From the NCBI GenBank assembly GCA_040752895.1, contig JBFMHN010000001.1:24186-88185 (forward strand): a stretch of DNA of 64,000 nt, written 5' to 3'. This document shows positions 25,464-32,997 of the stretch, piece after piece (the first letter of the stretch is position 1; every line of letters starts with the position of its first letter). The notes below the pieces were generated by a model that had not been told where the DNA came from, did not search any database, and saw only the letters and a program-made list of their open reading frames with translations. Position numbers and translations under genes: made by a program. Source of the DNA: Pseudomonadota bacterium (GTDB lineage Bacteria; Pseudomonadota; Alphaproteobacteria; GCA-2746255).

Positions 25464-25901
25464 CTATAGGTTCTGGTCGAGGGCGATCGAGATGCCTGGC
25501 TTCCGCGTGCCTGCCGCCTGGCCGTTGCGGCTGTAGTGGTTTTCCTTTGCGTTCAGCTCGGCAACGGCCCGGGCAATGGCGCGCAGCACGTGGTTGTTTG
25601 CCTCCATCGCCGCTTGCAGAGCCAGCGCATTTGACTGGGTGGTTTTCCGAAAGGCGATCTGCCGGTCCTTCAGGCGCTCGACCGCTTCCGGCACAACGTT
25701 GCGAAGGTTCTCCGGCCGCTCGCGCAGGCCCCGAAGGTGTTTTTCGTAAACGTGGGCAAGCTCGGCCTTTTCCACCTGTAGGCCGCGAATATCCTCATGT
25801 CGGTGTTGACGAAGGAAGGAGGTTTCCCGGTCCATCAGGACGATCAATTGGTCGGTGACCGTCACTAGATCCTCAATTTGGGCTGTCATGTTCATGTCCA
25901 T
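25464..25901 (-). CDS. flgN: FlgN-like chaperone for FlgK/FlgL
   Basis: A helical protein of 145 residues immediately upstream of flgK. Landmarks are LVTVTDQLIVLMDRETSFLR, HEDIRGLQVEKAELAHVYEK and a C-terminal helix MEANNHVLRAIARAVAELNA, typical of FlgN. The tail ends in a basic, probably flexible stretch. It overlaps flgJ by 29 bases. Several ATGs lie close together at the 5' end (25901, 25895, 25889); a strong GGAGG just upstream fits the second or third best. Confidence 0.82.
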   Translation of the reverse strand: MDMNMTAQIEDLVTVTDQLIVLMDRETSFLRQHRHEDIRGLQVEKAELAHVYEKHLRGLRERPENLRNVVPEAVERLKDRQIAFRKTTQSNALALQAAMEANNHVLRAIARAVAELNAKENHYSRNGQAAGTRKPGISIALDQNL

Positions 25902-26214
25902 TCACCTCCTGCAGTTTCAGGATTTCCGCCATCACCGCATCGGCAACGCCCACACCTCCGCGTTTGGCCATCACTTTTCCGTATTGTTCCGTCAGCATGG
26001 ATTGGTAGATGGTTTCGCTGAAACCACCGCCGAACGGCCCGTCGGTCTGGATGTTGGCAAACATCGGCGTCAGCATCTGGGCGAGAAAGAGGGCCTCGAA
26101 CTCCTCCGCCACCTGGCGCGCCTGCTCGGCGCTGCGGGCCGCCTTGGTGTTCGGCTCCGTACTTCGTTGCAACGCCAGAAGCGCAGGGTCAACCGGGGAT
26201 CGCAGGCCATCCAT
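25873..26214 (-). CDS. flgJ: FlgJ-type rod-binding protein (CheL), no muramidase domain
   Basis: A rod assembly protein of 113 residues consisting only of the rod-binding domain: ARQVAEEFEALFLAQMLTPM and FGGGFSETIYQSMLTEQYGK. The peptidoglycan hydrolase half of enteric FlgJ is absent, as is usual in alphaproteobacteria. The start is ATG 26214, overlapping the flgI stop as TGATG; a GTG one codon earlier is also in frame. Confidence 0.88.
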   Translation of the reverse strand: MDGLRSPVDPALLALQRSTEPNTKAARSAEQARQVAEEFEALFLAQMLTPMFANIQTDGPFGGGFSETIYQSMLTEQYGKVMAKRGGVGVADAVMAEILKLQEVNGHEHDSPN

Positions 26215-27374
26215 CACATCACCTCGATTTCGGCCTGGAGCGCACCCGCTGCCTTGATCGTTTGCAGGATGGTGATCAGGTCACGGGGGCCTAGGCCAAG
26301 CGCGTTCAGCCCGTTCACGAGTTCCTGCAAGTTCACGCCGCCGCTGAAAACGGCCATTTGTTTGCCGGTGTCTTCGTCGACGGTGATATCCGTTCGCGGT
26401 ACCGTCGTCGTCGTGCCGGTGGCGGAGAAAGCGGTCGGTTGCGAGACCTGCGGTGTTTCCGTGATGCGAATGGTGAGGTTGCCCTGGGCGATCGCGACGG
26501 TGCTAATACGCACGTTTTCGCCCATGACGATCGTGCCGGATTGTTCATCGATGACGACACGCGCCGATTGGTCCGGATCGACGGTTAATTGCTCGATGTC
26601 CGTGATCAGGGAAACGATATTTTCCGCGTAGGCCTCCGGCACCTGCAGCGTCACGGTTGCCGAGTCCATGGTCCGCGCGGCAGGCGTATTCAAATGGCCG
26701 TTGATGACCTGTGCGATTCGGCTTGCTGTCGTGAAATCGGGATTACGAAGCGAAAGATTGACGCTCTGAAGATTCCCCATATTGAAATCGACTTCGCGTT
26801 CAACGATGCCCCCATTGGGGATGCGCCCGTTCGTCGGCACCCCCTTCGTGACGCTGCCGGCGTCGCCCTTCGCGGCAAACCCGCCGACCGCCACTTGGCC
26901 TTGCGCGACGGAATAAATTTCACCGTCAGCACCCAGCATGGGTGTAACCAGAAGCGTTCCGCCGAGAAGACTTTCCGCATCGCCCATGGCGCTTACGGAG
27001 ACGTCGATGCGCCCCCCATGCCGTGCGAAGGGCGGCAGCGTGCCGGTCACCATGACGGCCGCCACGTTGTCCGTTTTGATGTTCTCGTCCCGGACGTTGA
27101 TGCCGAGCCGCTCGAGCATGCCGATCAGGCTTTGTTTCGTGAAAATCGCGTTCGTGAGCGAATCCCCCGTGCCATTGAGCCCAACGACGAGGCCGTAGCC
27201 GACCAACAGGTTTTCGCGAACGCCCTGGAAATCGGCGATGTCTTTGATGCGGGCGGCGGCGTTTCCCGGGCTTGAAGGCAAGGAGCTCGCAAGAAGACAG
27301 ACGCTGCTGAAAAGCGCGACCAGCCGTTTTCGCGAGCGCTTGCCGAAAACCCTACCGCTTTTTTTCCCCTGCAT
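26214..27374 (-). CDS. flgI: FlgI, P-ring protein
   Basis: The periplasmic P-ring subunit, 386 residues from ATG 27374. The signal peptide is clear (basic start, LVALFSSVCLLASSLPSSPG, then NAAARIKDI). Mature landmarks are GVRENLLVGYGLVVGLNGTG, MLERLGINV, NVAAVMVTGTLPPFARHGGR and the C-terminal LVNGLNALGLGPRDLITILQ. The open frame reaches 27530, but the predicted sigma-54 promoter at 27417-27432 lies inside that extension, so 27374 is preferred. It is the first gene of flgI-flgJ-flgN-flgK-flgL-fliW and is divergent from fliX, as in Caulobacter. Confidence 0.94.
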   Translation of the reverse strand: MQGKKSGRVFGKRSRKRLVALFSSVCLLASSLPSSPGNAAARIKDIADFQGVRENLLVGYGLVVGLNGTGDSLTNAIFTKQSLIGMLERLGINVRDENIKTDNVAAVMVTGTLPPFARHGGRIDVSVSAMGDAESLLGGTLLVTPMLGADGEIYSVAQGQVAVGGFAAKGDAGSVTKGVPTNGRIPNGGIVEREVDFNMGNLQSVNLSLRNPDFTTASRIAQVINGHLNTPAARTMDSATVTLQVPEAYAENIVSLITDIEQLTVDPDQSARVVIDEQSGTIVMGENVRISTVAIAQGNLTIRITETPQVSQPTAFSATGTTTTVPRTDITVDEDTGKQMAVFSGGVNLQELVNGLNALGLGPRDLITILQTIKAAGALQAEIEVM

Positions 27375-27416
27375 AGGCCTTCTATCCCTCGCTGGTGTTC
27401 TTCGCATGGCCTTCGC

Positions 27417-27432
27417 TGCGAAAGGCGTGCCA
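27417..27432 (-). promoter_or_regulatory. Sigma-54 promoter of flgI operon
   Basis: Minus strand TGGCAC-N5-TCGCA: a perfect -24 box and a GC at correct -12 spacing, one mismatch in the -12 box. The predicted start is about 27406, leaving about 30 bases before the flgI ATG at 27374. Confidence 0.68.
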
Positions 27433-27534
27433 GCTTTTGAAAGAGGTAACGCCTTGATTTTAAAGTTGATTATTTGAGGCCTTTCGTCGGAGTGGCAGGA
27501 AAGACCCGACGGCAAGACCGATGTGATCAAGAAA

Positions 27535-27549
27535 GGGAAAAATTTGCCG
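27535..27549. promoter_or_regulatory. ftr-like FlbD enhancer of flgI (degenerate left half)
   Basis: GGGAAAAATTTGCCG keeps the TTTGCCG half of the element but has a weak left arm. It is centred about 136 bp upstream of the predicted flgI transcription start. Confidence 0.4.
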
Positions 27550-27611
27550 CCTTGGCATAGCGGCGGTTTTCCGTCGCTTGCGTCGAGCGGTGGCGCTGGC
27601 GCGCCCCTCGC

Positions 27612-27626
27612 TTAACGACTTTTTAA
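27612..27626. promoter_or_regulatory. Perfect CtrA box upstream of fliX
   Basis: TTAA-N7-TTAA with no mismatch, 63 bp before the fliX start. In Caulobacter fliX is a CtrA-dependent class II gene. Only two perfect copies were noticed in the window, both between divergent genes. Confidence 0.72.
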
Positions 27627-27688
27627 GAGCAATCGCCGATCCTCGTGTAACGCATGTTTAAGAAGCCGATGTAAGGCCATATTTTTGA

Positions 27689-28108
27689 ATGAAGATTCAC
27701 GTTACTGGCCCAGGTCGCGCCGGCCAGATCAGGCGCAGCGGAAAAACGACGCGAACGAAGGGCGGTGGGGAATTCATCTCGCATCTGCAGCCATCGTTGC
27801 CGGCAGGTCCCGCAGCCGCCACAACGATGCCGACGGCGGTGGAGGGTATCTTCGCGTTGCAAGAAGTTCGCGACGCAACCAGCGAGGCTTCGCAAGCCAA
27901 GGCGTTTGCCGAAGGGCTGCTTGACCAGCTCGATGATCTCCGGCACGCTCTCTTGACGGGCAGGGTATCGCCGGAAAAGCTCCGCGGCCTTCAAGAATTC
28001 GTGCGCCGGAAGCGAGTCCATGCGGCTGATCCGCGGCTAGCCGAAATCCTGAATGAAATCGAACTCCGCGCCGCCGTCGAACTCGCGAAATATCGCAAGG
28101 CGTTGTAA
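27689..28108 (+). CDS. fliX: FliX, class II flagellar assembly regulator
   Basis: The trans-acting partner that holds FlbD inactive until the early flagellar structure is built, 139 residues. The C-terminal signature EILNEIELRAAVELAKYRKA and the middle AFAEGLLDQLDDLRHALLTG followed by RVSPEKLRGLQEFVRRKR match FliX. The N-terminus MKIHVTGPGRAGQIRRSGKT is the basic, variable part. It is divergent from flgI as in Caulobacter and has a perfect CtrA box upstream. With FlbD and SciP present it completes the assembly-checkpoint set. Confidence 0.92.
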   Translation: MKIHVTGPGRAGQIRRSGKTTRTKGGGEFISHLQPSLPAGPAAATTMPTAVEGIFALQEVRDATSEASQAKAFAEGLLDQLDDLRHALLTGRVSPEKLRGLQEFVRRKRVHAADPRLAEILNEIELRAAVELAKYRKAL

Positions 28109-28118
28109 GGCGTTCGAT

Positions 28119-28136
28119 TTGTTCCGCTGGGAACAA
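28119..28136 (+). terminator. Weak hairpin after fliX
   Basis: TTGTTCC-GCTG-GGAACAA forms a 7-bp stem 10 bases after the fliX stop. There is no clear T-run, so termination is uncertain. Confidence 0.35.
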
Positions 28137-28203
28137 TGTAACTATCTGAAAATAATTATGTTTTAGGCCGCCCCCCGTCGGCCATGGCGGGTAGCCGCAA
28201 GCC

Positions 28204-28232
28204 TTGCGGTAGGGGGGTTGCTTACCTATACT
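28204..28232 (+). promoter_or_regulatory. Candidate sigma-70-type promoter of dksA
   Basis: TTGCGG and TATACT are separated by 17 bases. The -10 box matches five of six bases; the -35 box is poor. The start of transcription would be about 40 bases before the dksA ATG at 28277. Confidence 0.4.
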
Positions 28233-28276
28233 CCGCACCCGCATTTTTGACCATTCGCGCCACGACGGGCCATCTG

Positions 28277-28693
28277 ATGAAGGTTGAGCTTTCCAAAGAC
28301 TACCGCCCATCCGAAGACGAACCGTTCATGAATCCCCGCCAGAGGGAATATTTCCGCCGTAAGCTCTTGCAGTGGCGAGAGGATCTCCTGAAGGAATCGA
28401 AGGAGACTCTTGAGCATTTGCGGATCGAAAACGGTCAGGAAGCCGATATTGCGGACCGCGCCTCCCTTGAAACGGACCGTTCGATCGAACTGCGGACCCG
28501 AGATCGCGAGCGTAAGCTGATCGCAAAGATCGATGAAGCGCTTCTCCGGATCGAAACTGGCACCTATGGCTATTGCGTCGAGACGCGGGAGCCGATCAGC
28601 CTCAGTCGACTGGAGGCGCGCCCAATTGCCACGCTTGGTCTTGATGCTCAGGAACGTCACGAAAGAATGGAAAAGACCCACCGGGACGATTAG
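28277..28693 (+). CDS. dksA: DksA-family RNA polymerase-binding factor
   Basis: A transcription factor that works with ppGpp at RNA polymerase, 138 residues from ATG 28277. A frame extension to 28184 has no coding character. It has an N-terminal coiled coil (REYFRRKLLQWREDLLKESK, ASLETDRSIELRTRDRERKL) and the C-terminal TraR/DksA domain TGTYGYCVETREPISLSRLE followed by RPIATL. Only one of the four zinc-ligand cysteines remains, the common alphaproteobacterial form. It lies within the flagellar island, between fliX and flgH, and appears to be separately transcribed. Confidence 0.88.
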   Translation: MKVELSKDYRPSEDEPFMNPRQREYFRRKLLQWREDLLKESKETLEHLRIENGQEADIADRASLETDRSIELRTRDRERKLIAKIDEALLRIETGTYGYCVETREPISLSRLEARPIATLGLDAQERHERMEKTHRDD

Positions 28694-28723
28694 CGGGCAA
28701 TTTGGCGGACAACCAAGGAATCA

Positions 28724-28756
28724 AAACAAGGCCGATGGCGTGTATCGGCCTTGTTT
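28724..28756. terminator. Bidirectional terminator between dksA and flgH
   Basis: A 13-bp perfect stem (AAACAAGGCCGAT and complement) around a 7-base loop, with A residues before and T residues after. It can end dksA on the plus strand and flgH on the minus strand. Confidence 0.8.
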
Positions 28757-28774
28757 CGTTTCGGGTGATCCCAT

Positions 28775-28807
28775 CCCATCCTCAGAAGGGCCCCATCCTC
28801 AGAAGGG
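28775..28807. repeat. Tandem 16-bp direct repeat at the flgH 3' end
   Basis: CCCATCCTCAGAAGGG occurs twice with one base between (28775-28790 and 28792-28807). The second copy contains the flgH stop codon. It looks like a small local duplication that left the reading frame intact. Confidence 0.7.
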
Positions 28808-29557
28808 GAAGAGAACGTCGTATACCTGTGTTCCGTAGCGCGGCTGCTGGACATCGGAGAGATGCCCGCGGCCGCCATAGGTGATGCGCGCCTCGGCGAC
28901 TTTTTCATAGCTGATCGTATTCGAGGCGGTAATGTCCTCCGGGCGCACGACTCCGTTGATCAAGAGTTCACGGACTTCGTAATTGATCCGAATCTCCTGG
29001 CGCCCTTGAATCACGAGGTTCCCGTTCGGAAGCACTTGATTCACGACGGCGGCAACCTTGAGATTGATCGTTTCGCTACGGTTGACGGAACCGGTGCCCG
29101 AAGAAGTTGACGAGCTGTCGGCCTCGACGAGTTTCGTGGGGTCTACCGTTTCCGGCAGTATTTTGCTCAGGCTGTTCTCATAGCCGAGGATTTTCGGAAG
29201 GGATGCATCCTCCGCTGTCGTGCGACTGCGCGATGTCGTGTTGGAAACGTTAGCGTTGTCGGCAATCGTGATTGTGACGGTCAGGATATCGCCGGTCCGT
29301 GCCGCCCGCTGGTCCTTGAAAAAGGCGCGCGCGCCTGGTCGCCAGAGGGAATTTTCGTGCCGGCTGATTTCCACCGCCGGCATCGGCAGACTCACCGGCT
29401 GGTAGTTCGGTTGCTGAACCGGGTTCTGGATTTCGGTAAGCCTTGGTTCTTCGCCGACCTCCGACAATCGCGTCAGCGTCTTGCAGCCGGCAAGCGCCAG
29501 GGCCACCGGCAGGACACCAAGAAGCCGGAAGAACCGCACTCGTCCCTTAGCGCACAT
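28799..29557 (-). CDS. flgH: FlgH, L-ring lipoprotein
   Basis: The outer-membrane L-ring subunit, 252 residues from ATG 29557. A lipoprotein signal RFFRLLGVLPVALALAGCKT with lipobox LAGC is present. Landmarks are NSLWRPGARAFFKDQRAART followed by GDILTVTITIADNA, and the C-terminal GVVRPEDITASNTISYEKVA. The frame extends upstream to 29632 into flgA, but only the 29557 start gives a signal peptide. It overlaps the flgA stop by 11 bases. Confidence 0.95.
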   Translation of the reverse strand: MCAKGRVRFFRLLGVLPVALALAGCKTLTRLSEVGEEPRLTEIQNPVQQPNYQPVSLPMPAVEISRHENSLWRPGARAFFKDQRAARTGDILTVTITIADNANVSNTTSRSRTTAEDASLPKILGYENSLSKILPETVDPTKLVEADSSSTSSGTGSVNRSETINLKVAAVVNQVLPNGNLVIQGRQEIRINYEVRELLINGVVRPEDITASNTISYEKVAEARITYGGRGHLSDVQQPRYGTQVYDVLFPF

Positions 29558-30524
29558 AACCCGTTCCCCCGCTTGTTGCGATCGGTCCGCGGCTATCGAC
29601 GCTGACCATATTCCGCCCCGTGACGGTTGCATCGACGATAAATTTGCTCTGCGTATTCATGACGCGAATCGTATCGTTCTGGCCGCCGACGTCCATCGCG
29701 CGCCCTTTCGTTCTCAAGGTCATGGAGGGCGTCTCATAGGTTATGGTCACGGTATCACCCTTGGCGACAAGAACTGGCGGGCGAACGTCGTTTCTGGGAA
29801 TCGATTTTCCGGCCATGATCACCCGCCGCGGCGTGTTTCCGATGAGACCCTCCGCCGACGTCACGGCGTTCGAACTAACCCGGTCCGCCCGCATCTGAAT
29901 CCATTTGATGTCTTCCTTGCGGATGATATCCCCGGCGTTGGCGTGCTCGCGTAAGACCGGAATAGGTATGGTGGCATAGGCGCGACCGCTTACCTGGAAT
30001 TCTTTCGCCAGAGGGTCGTTTGCCGGGGAGACCATGAGCGCCGAGAAATACTGAGTCCGTTTGTCGTATTGAAGGTATTTCACGGCAATGGTCGCCGGTT
30101 GGTTGGCCGGAACGTGGATCTGCAGGTTCGCGTTCGCGATCTCGATCTTTGCCTCTTCCGGAAGGCCTTGTGCGTTGAGGCTGTCGCGGAGGGCTTCCAG
30201 GATTTCCTCTCGGGGTACGGCAGTGCTGGTGCGTTCGATAACGATGCGATCGAAGCGCGACTGCATCTGCCAAGGCAGCCGATAGGCCTTCGCGATACGG
30301 TAGAGCCGATCGGCATCGAGGACGATCTGCGCACCTGGTGCGGGCGCCTTGGCGATCGTGATTTCCCCTTTCTCGCCGGCGTCGGTGAAAAGATCGCCGA
30401 GCCGGATAACGTCCTCTTCGATGAAGACGTGATCCCGCAACAGGGGTTGGCTCCAGGCCGCGCTTGCCAGCATCGCGCCGACTGCTAAGAAAAAAGCGGT
30501 TACCGTAAATTGCTTCATCTTCAC
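29547..30524 (-). CDS. flgA: FlgA, P-ring assembly chaperone
   Basis: A periplasmic chaperone for FlgI polymerisation, 325 residues, longer than enteric FlgA (about 220). It starts with a signal peptide (MKMKQFTVTAFFLAVGAML, then ASAAWSQ). The conserved C-terminal SAF domain has IPVLREHANAGDIIRKEDIK, LIGNTPRRVIMAGKSIPRND and a closing NDTIRVMNTQSKFIVDATVT. It lies between flgG and flgH, the usual flgF-flgG-flgA-flgH order in alphaproteobacteria. Confidence 0.93.
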   Translation of the reverse strand: MKMKQFTVTAFFLAVGAMLASAAWSQPLLRDHVFIEEDVIRLGDLFTDAGEKGEITIAKAPAPGAQIVLDADRLYRIAKAYRLPWQMQSRFDRIVIERTSTAVPREEILEALRDSLNAQGLPEEAKIEIANANLQIHVPANQPATIAVKYLQYDKRTQYFSALMVSPANDPLAKEFQVSGRAYATIPIPVLREHANAGDIIRKEDIKWIQMRADRVSSNAVTSAEGLIGNTPRRVIMAGKSIPRNDVRPPVLVAKGDTVTITYETPSMTLRTKGRAMDVGGQNDTIRVMNTQSKFIVDATVTGRNMVSVDSRGPIATSGGTGYVR

Positions 30525-30531
30525 TCGCTTT

Positions 30532-31317
30532 CTAGGTCACCTGGTTGGCCGCCTGCATCATCTCGTCGGCCGTCTGGATAACTTTTGAGTTCATTTCATA
30601 GGCGCGTTGAGCCGCAATCAGGGTGGTGATTTCCGTCACCATGTTGACGTTCGAGGATTCGAGAAAACCCTGAAGAACGGTTCCAAAGCCGGTGGAACCG
30701 GGCGTGCCGGTGGTGGGACTGCCCGAGGACGCGCTTTCAAGAAACAGATTTCCGCCGACGGCTTGAAGGCCGGCCTCGTTCGGAAAAGTGGCTAGTTCAA
30801 GCTGACCGACGTTCTGTGGGCTTGTCTGCCCCGACACCTGAACCAACACTTCGCCGCTCGCGTTGACGGTTACTTGCATCACGTCGGAGGCGATCGTAAT
30901 ACCGGGCAACACCCGGAAGCCATCCGCGTTCACGATCTCGCGACTCGGACTAAGCTGTAGGGACCCCGCCCGGGTATAGGCGATCGCGCCGCTCGGCAGT
31001 TCGATCTGGAAATAACCTTTCCCTTCGATCGCTAGATCGAGCGTGTTCTCTGTGCTGACCATATTGCCTTGGCTTGTGATTCGGTAGACGGTGCCGGTCT
31101 TCACGCCGGTACCAAGCTGAATGCCGGAGGCATCGATCGTTCCATTATCGCTCGAACTTGAACCGACGAGCTTCAGGTCCTGGTAAAGCAGATCCTGGAA
31201 TTCCGGGCGTTGGCGCTTGTAGGCCGTCGTATTGAGGTTGGCGATGTTGTTCGCTATTACCTCAACGTTGAGCTGTTGCGCCAGCATCCCGGTTGCTGCA
31301 ATGTCAAGAGCGCTCAT
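30532..31317 (-). CDS. flgG: FlgG, distal rod protein
   Basis: The distal rod subunit, 261 residues, which is the standard length. The rod motif NVEVIANNIANLNTTAYKRQ (18-37), then RPEFQDLLYQDL, and the C-terminal NVNMVTEITTLIAAQRAYEM followed by NSKVIQTADEMMQAANQV are diagnostic. It is 7 bases from flgA. Confidence 0.96.
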   Translation of the reverse strand: MSALDIAATGMLAQQLNVEVIANNIANLNTTAYKRQRPEFQDLLYQDLKLVGSSSSDNGTIDASGIQLGTGVKTGTVYRITSQGNMVSTENTLDLAIEGKGYFQIELPSGAIAYTRAGSLQLSPSREIVNADGFRVLPGITIASDVMQVTVNASGEVLVQVSGQTSPQNVGQLELATFPNEAGLQAVGGNLFLESASSGSPTTGTPGSTGFGTVLQGFLESSNVNMVTEITTLIAAQRAYEMNSKVIQTADEMMQAANQVT

Positions 31318-31358
31318 TCCTCATATCCTCTTCTTGTAGGGCACTTGCGTCGCGACGC

Positions 31359-32078
31359 CTAGTTCGTCTGGGTCAGAGTCTGGATGGCGCGGCGCTTGCG
31401 ATCGTTTTCGCTTTCAATGAGTTTGTTGGCGGATTCGTAGGCGCGGGCGATCTCAATCATCTTTGTAACTTCCGAAATGGGCTCGACGTTCGACTGCTCG
31501 AGCTTGCCTTGTAAAATTTTTGCCTGGTCGGCGGGTTTGGGTTGAAGCGGTGCGCTGAAAAGGCCGTTTTCGGTTCGGCGAAGCTGGTTTTCGTCGTCGA
31601 ACTGGAACGTCTGGACCTTTCCGATCAGGCCGCTTTCCGTTGAAATCTCGCCTGTGTGGGCGATCGTGATTTCGCGGTCGTTTGGCCCGAGCACAATCGG
31701 CCGATTGCTGCTGGAAAGAAGCGGATAGCCATCGGAGGTAACGATTTGTCGCAGTTCGTTCAGCTGAAAATGTCCGTTCCGCGTATAGCGGGTTCCGAGG
31801 GGTGTCTCGACGGCGAAATACCCCCTGCCTTCGATAGCCATGTCCAGCGAGTTCGTCGTATCGATCAATTGCCCCATCGCATAGTTGCTGACGATGCCGG
31901 TCCCCTGGACAAAGGAAATTTTTTCGTTCTGGCCAGCCTTCGATAGATATTCGGCAAACAGCATCTGTTCGCCCTTGAAGCCCACCGTCGATACGTTCGC
32001 GATGTTGTTGGCGATGACGGAAAGCTGCTGCTTCATGAGCACTTGTTTCGATAGGCCGATTAAAGCCGGCGTATCCAT
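31359..32078 (-). CDS. flgF: FlgF, proximal rod protein
   Basis: A proximal rod subunit of 239 residues. It shows the rod motif QLSVIANNIANVSTVGFKGE (18-37), the central LDMAIEGRGYFAVETPLGTR, and the C-terminal SNVEPISEVTKMIEIARAYE. It is the first gene of flgF-flgG-flgA-flgH and has a sigma-54 promoter 48 bases upstream with an ftr-like enhancer. Confidence 0.94.
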   Translation of the reverse strand: MDTPALIGLSKQVLMKQQLSVIANNIANVSTVGFKGEQMLFAEYLSKAGQNEKISFVQGTGIVSNYAMGQLIDTTNSLDMAIEGRGYFAVETPLGTRYTRNGHFQLNELRQIVTSDGYPLLSSSNRPIVLGPNDREITIAHTGEISTESGLIGKVQTFQFDDENQLRRTENGLFSAPLQPKPADQAKILQGKLEQSNVEPISEVTKMIEIARAYESANKLIESENDRKRRAIQTLTQTN

Positions 32079-32125
32079 ATCCTTATCCCTCGCTAGGTGG
32101 CGTGGCTGTCCCCGCCCGAAGGAAA

Positions 32126-32141
32126 TGCACGGGGCGTGCCA
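32126..32141 (-). promoter_or_regulatory. Sigma-54 promoter of flgF operon
   Basis: Minus strand TGGCACGCCCCGTGCA: perfect -24 box, GC at correct -12 spacing, one mismatch at the first T of TTGC. The predicted transcription start is about 32115, 37 bases before flgF. Confidence 0.8.
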
Positions 32142-32226
32142 AAAAATAATGCATTGTTTTCAAGTGGTTAAGTAAAAGCCGGGTGGTCTTTTCCGAGGCT
32201 GGACACGCCCATCGGAAAGAGCTGCC

Positions 32227-32241
32227 CGGCAGTTCTTGCCG
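32227..32241. promoter_or_regulatory. ftr-like FlbD enhancer of flgF
   Basis: CGGCAGTTCTTGCCG is a CGGCA-N5-TGCCG inverted repeat centred about 119 bp upstream of the predicted flgF start, the same geometry as at flagellin. Confidence 0.65.
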
Positions 32242-32277
32242 TGAACGGAGGCAATAGCGACAGAAGGGGTCTGGATT

Positions 32278-32292
32278 TCAATCACCTGTTAA
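32278..32292. promoter_or_regulatory. Candidate CtrA box upstream of fliL (one mismatch)
   Basis: TCAA-N7-TTAA, about 92 bp before fliL. Caulobacter fliLM is a CtrA-activated unit, so the position is right. One mismatch keeps confidence modest. Confidence 0.45.
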
Positions 32293-32383
32293 CCCTTCTT
32301 TTCTAGGCTTTGGCGGTTAGGTAGCCCCGCCGCAAGCCGATGCTGCCGCGGAGGCGCCGCCGTTACGAACGAGGGACTCGAGG

Positions 32384-32977
32384 ATGGCAAAGCCCGAAAA
32401 GGGAAAAAAGGAGATCGAGGCGGTCGAAGAGGCCGAAGCGGAGGCTTCGGAGGAAGCCAAGGGAGAAGAGGGCGAGCAGGCAGAGGGGGAAAAGGAAAAG
32501 AAACGCCTGCCCGGCAAGAAGCTCATTCTCTTTTATGCCCTGCCGGCCGTGCTGGCGATCAGCATCGGGGCGGCGTTGGCGATTATCCTTTTTGATGGCC
32601 CCCTCTCCGGCGGGGAAGCAGGCTCGGAAAAAATTGCGGAAAAAACGGCTGGCGAGAGCGAGCCGTTGAAGCCAGCCGTCTTTTACGAGGTCCCGGAAAT
32701 CCTCGTGAACCTGAATGCGAAGGGGAGAAAGGCCAGCTATCTGAAGATTAGCGTGAGTTTGGAACTCGAGAGCTCGAACGACATTCCGCAAATCGAAGCG
32801 GTCTTGCCGCGGATCGTCGACAAGTTCCAGGTTTACCTTCGGGAATTGCGCGTCGAAGACTTGAGCGGTTCGGCTGGCATGTATCGGCTGCGCGAGGAAT
32901 TGCTGCGCAGGGTGGTTATCGCCGCCGAGCCGGCAAAGGTGAAGGACATTCTATTCAAAGAAATGTTGATTCAATAG
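32384..32977 (+). CDS. fliL: FliL, stator-associated membrane protein
   Basis: A basal-body membrane protein that supports stator function, 197 residues. A long charged cytoplasmic N-terminus (about 1-44, Glu/Lys rich) precedes one membrane helix (LILFYALPAVLAISIGAALA, about 47-66). The periplasmic domain contains YEVPEILVNLNAKGRKASYL and ends LRRVVIAAEPAKVKDILFKE, as in FliL. It starts the operon fliL-fliM-DUF6468-motE-cheY-cheZ-motB'-motB-TPR. Confidence 0.92.
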   Translation: MAKPEKGKKEIEAVEEAEAEASEEAKGEEGEQAEGEKEKKRLPGKKLILFYALPAVLAISIGAALAIILFDGPLSGGEAGSEKIAEKTAGESEPLKPAVFYEVPEILVNLNAKGRKASYLKISVSLELESSNDIPQIEAVLPRIVDKFQVYLRELRVEDLSGSAGMYRLREELLRRVVIAAEPAKVKDILFKEMLIQ

Positions 32978-32997
32978 GTTCGATAGGAAGGGCGCGA

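Larger units (their letters stand above)
27375..27688. other. Divergent flgI/fliX control region
   Basis: No gene is seen here. The 314 bases hold a sigma-54 promoter toward flgI (27417-27432), an ftr-like half-degenerate palindrome (27535-27549) and a perfect CtrA box near fliX (27612-27626). Confidence 0.7.
32079..32383. other. Divergent flgF/fliL control region
   Basis: No gene is seen. The 305 bases contain a sigma-54 promoter toward flgF (32126-32141), an ftr-like element (32227-32241) and a near CtrA box toward fliL (32278-32292). Confidence 0.7.

Noticed and set aside
27375..27530. N-terminal extension of flgI
   Set aside because: It contains the sigma-54 promoter at 27417-27432 and would bury the signal peptide.
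29558..29632. N-terminal extension of flgH
   Set aside because: It lies inside flgA and would displace the lipoprotein signal from the N-terminus.
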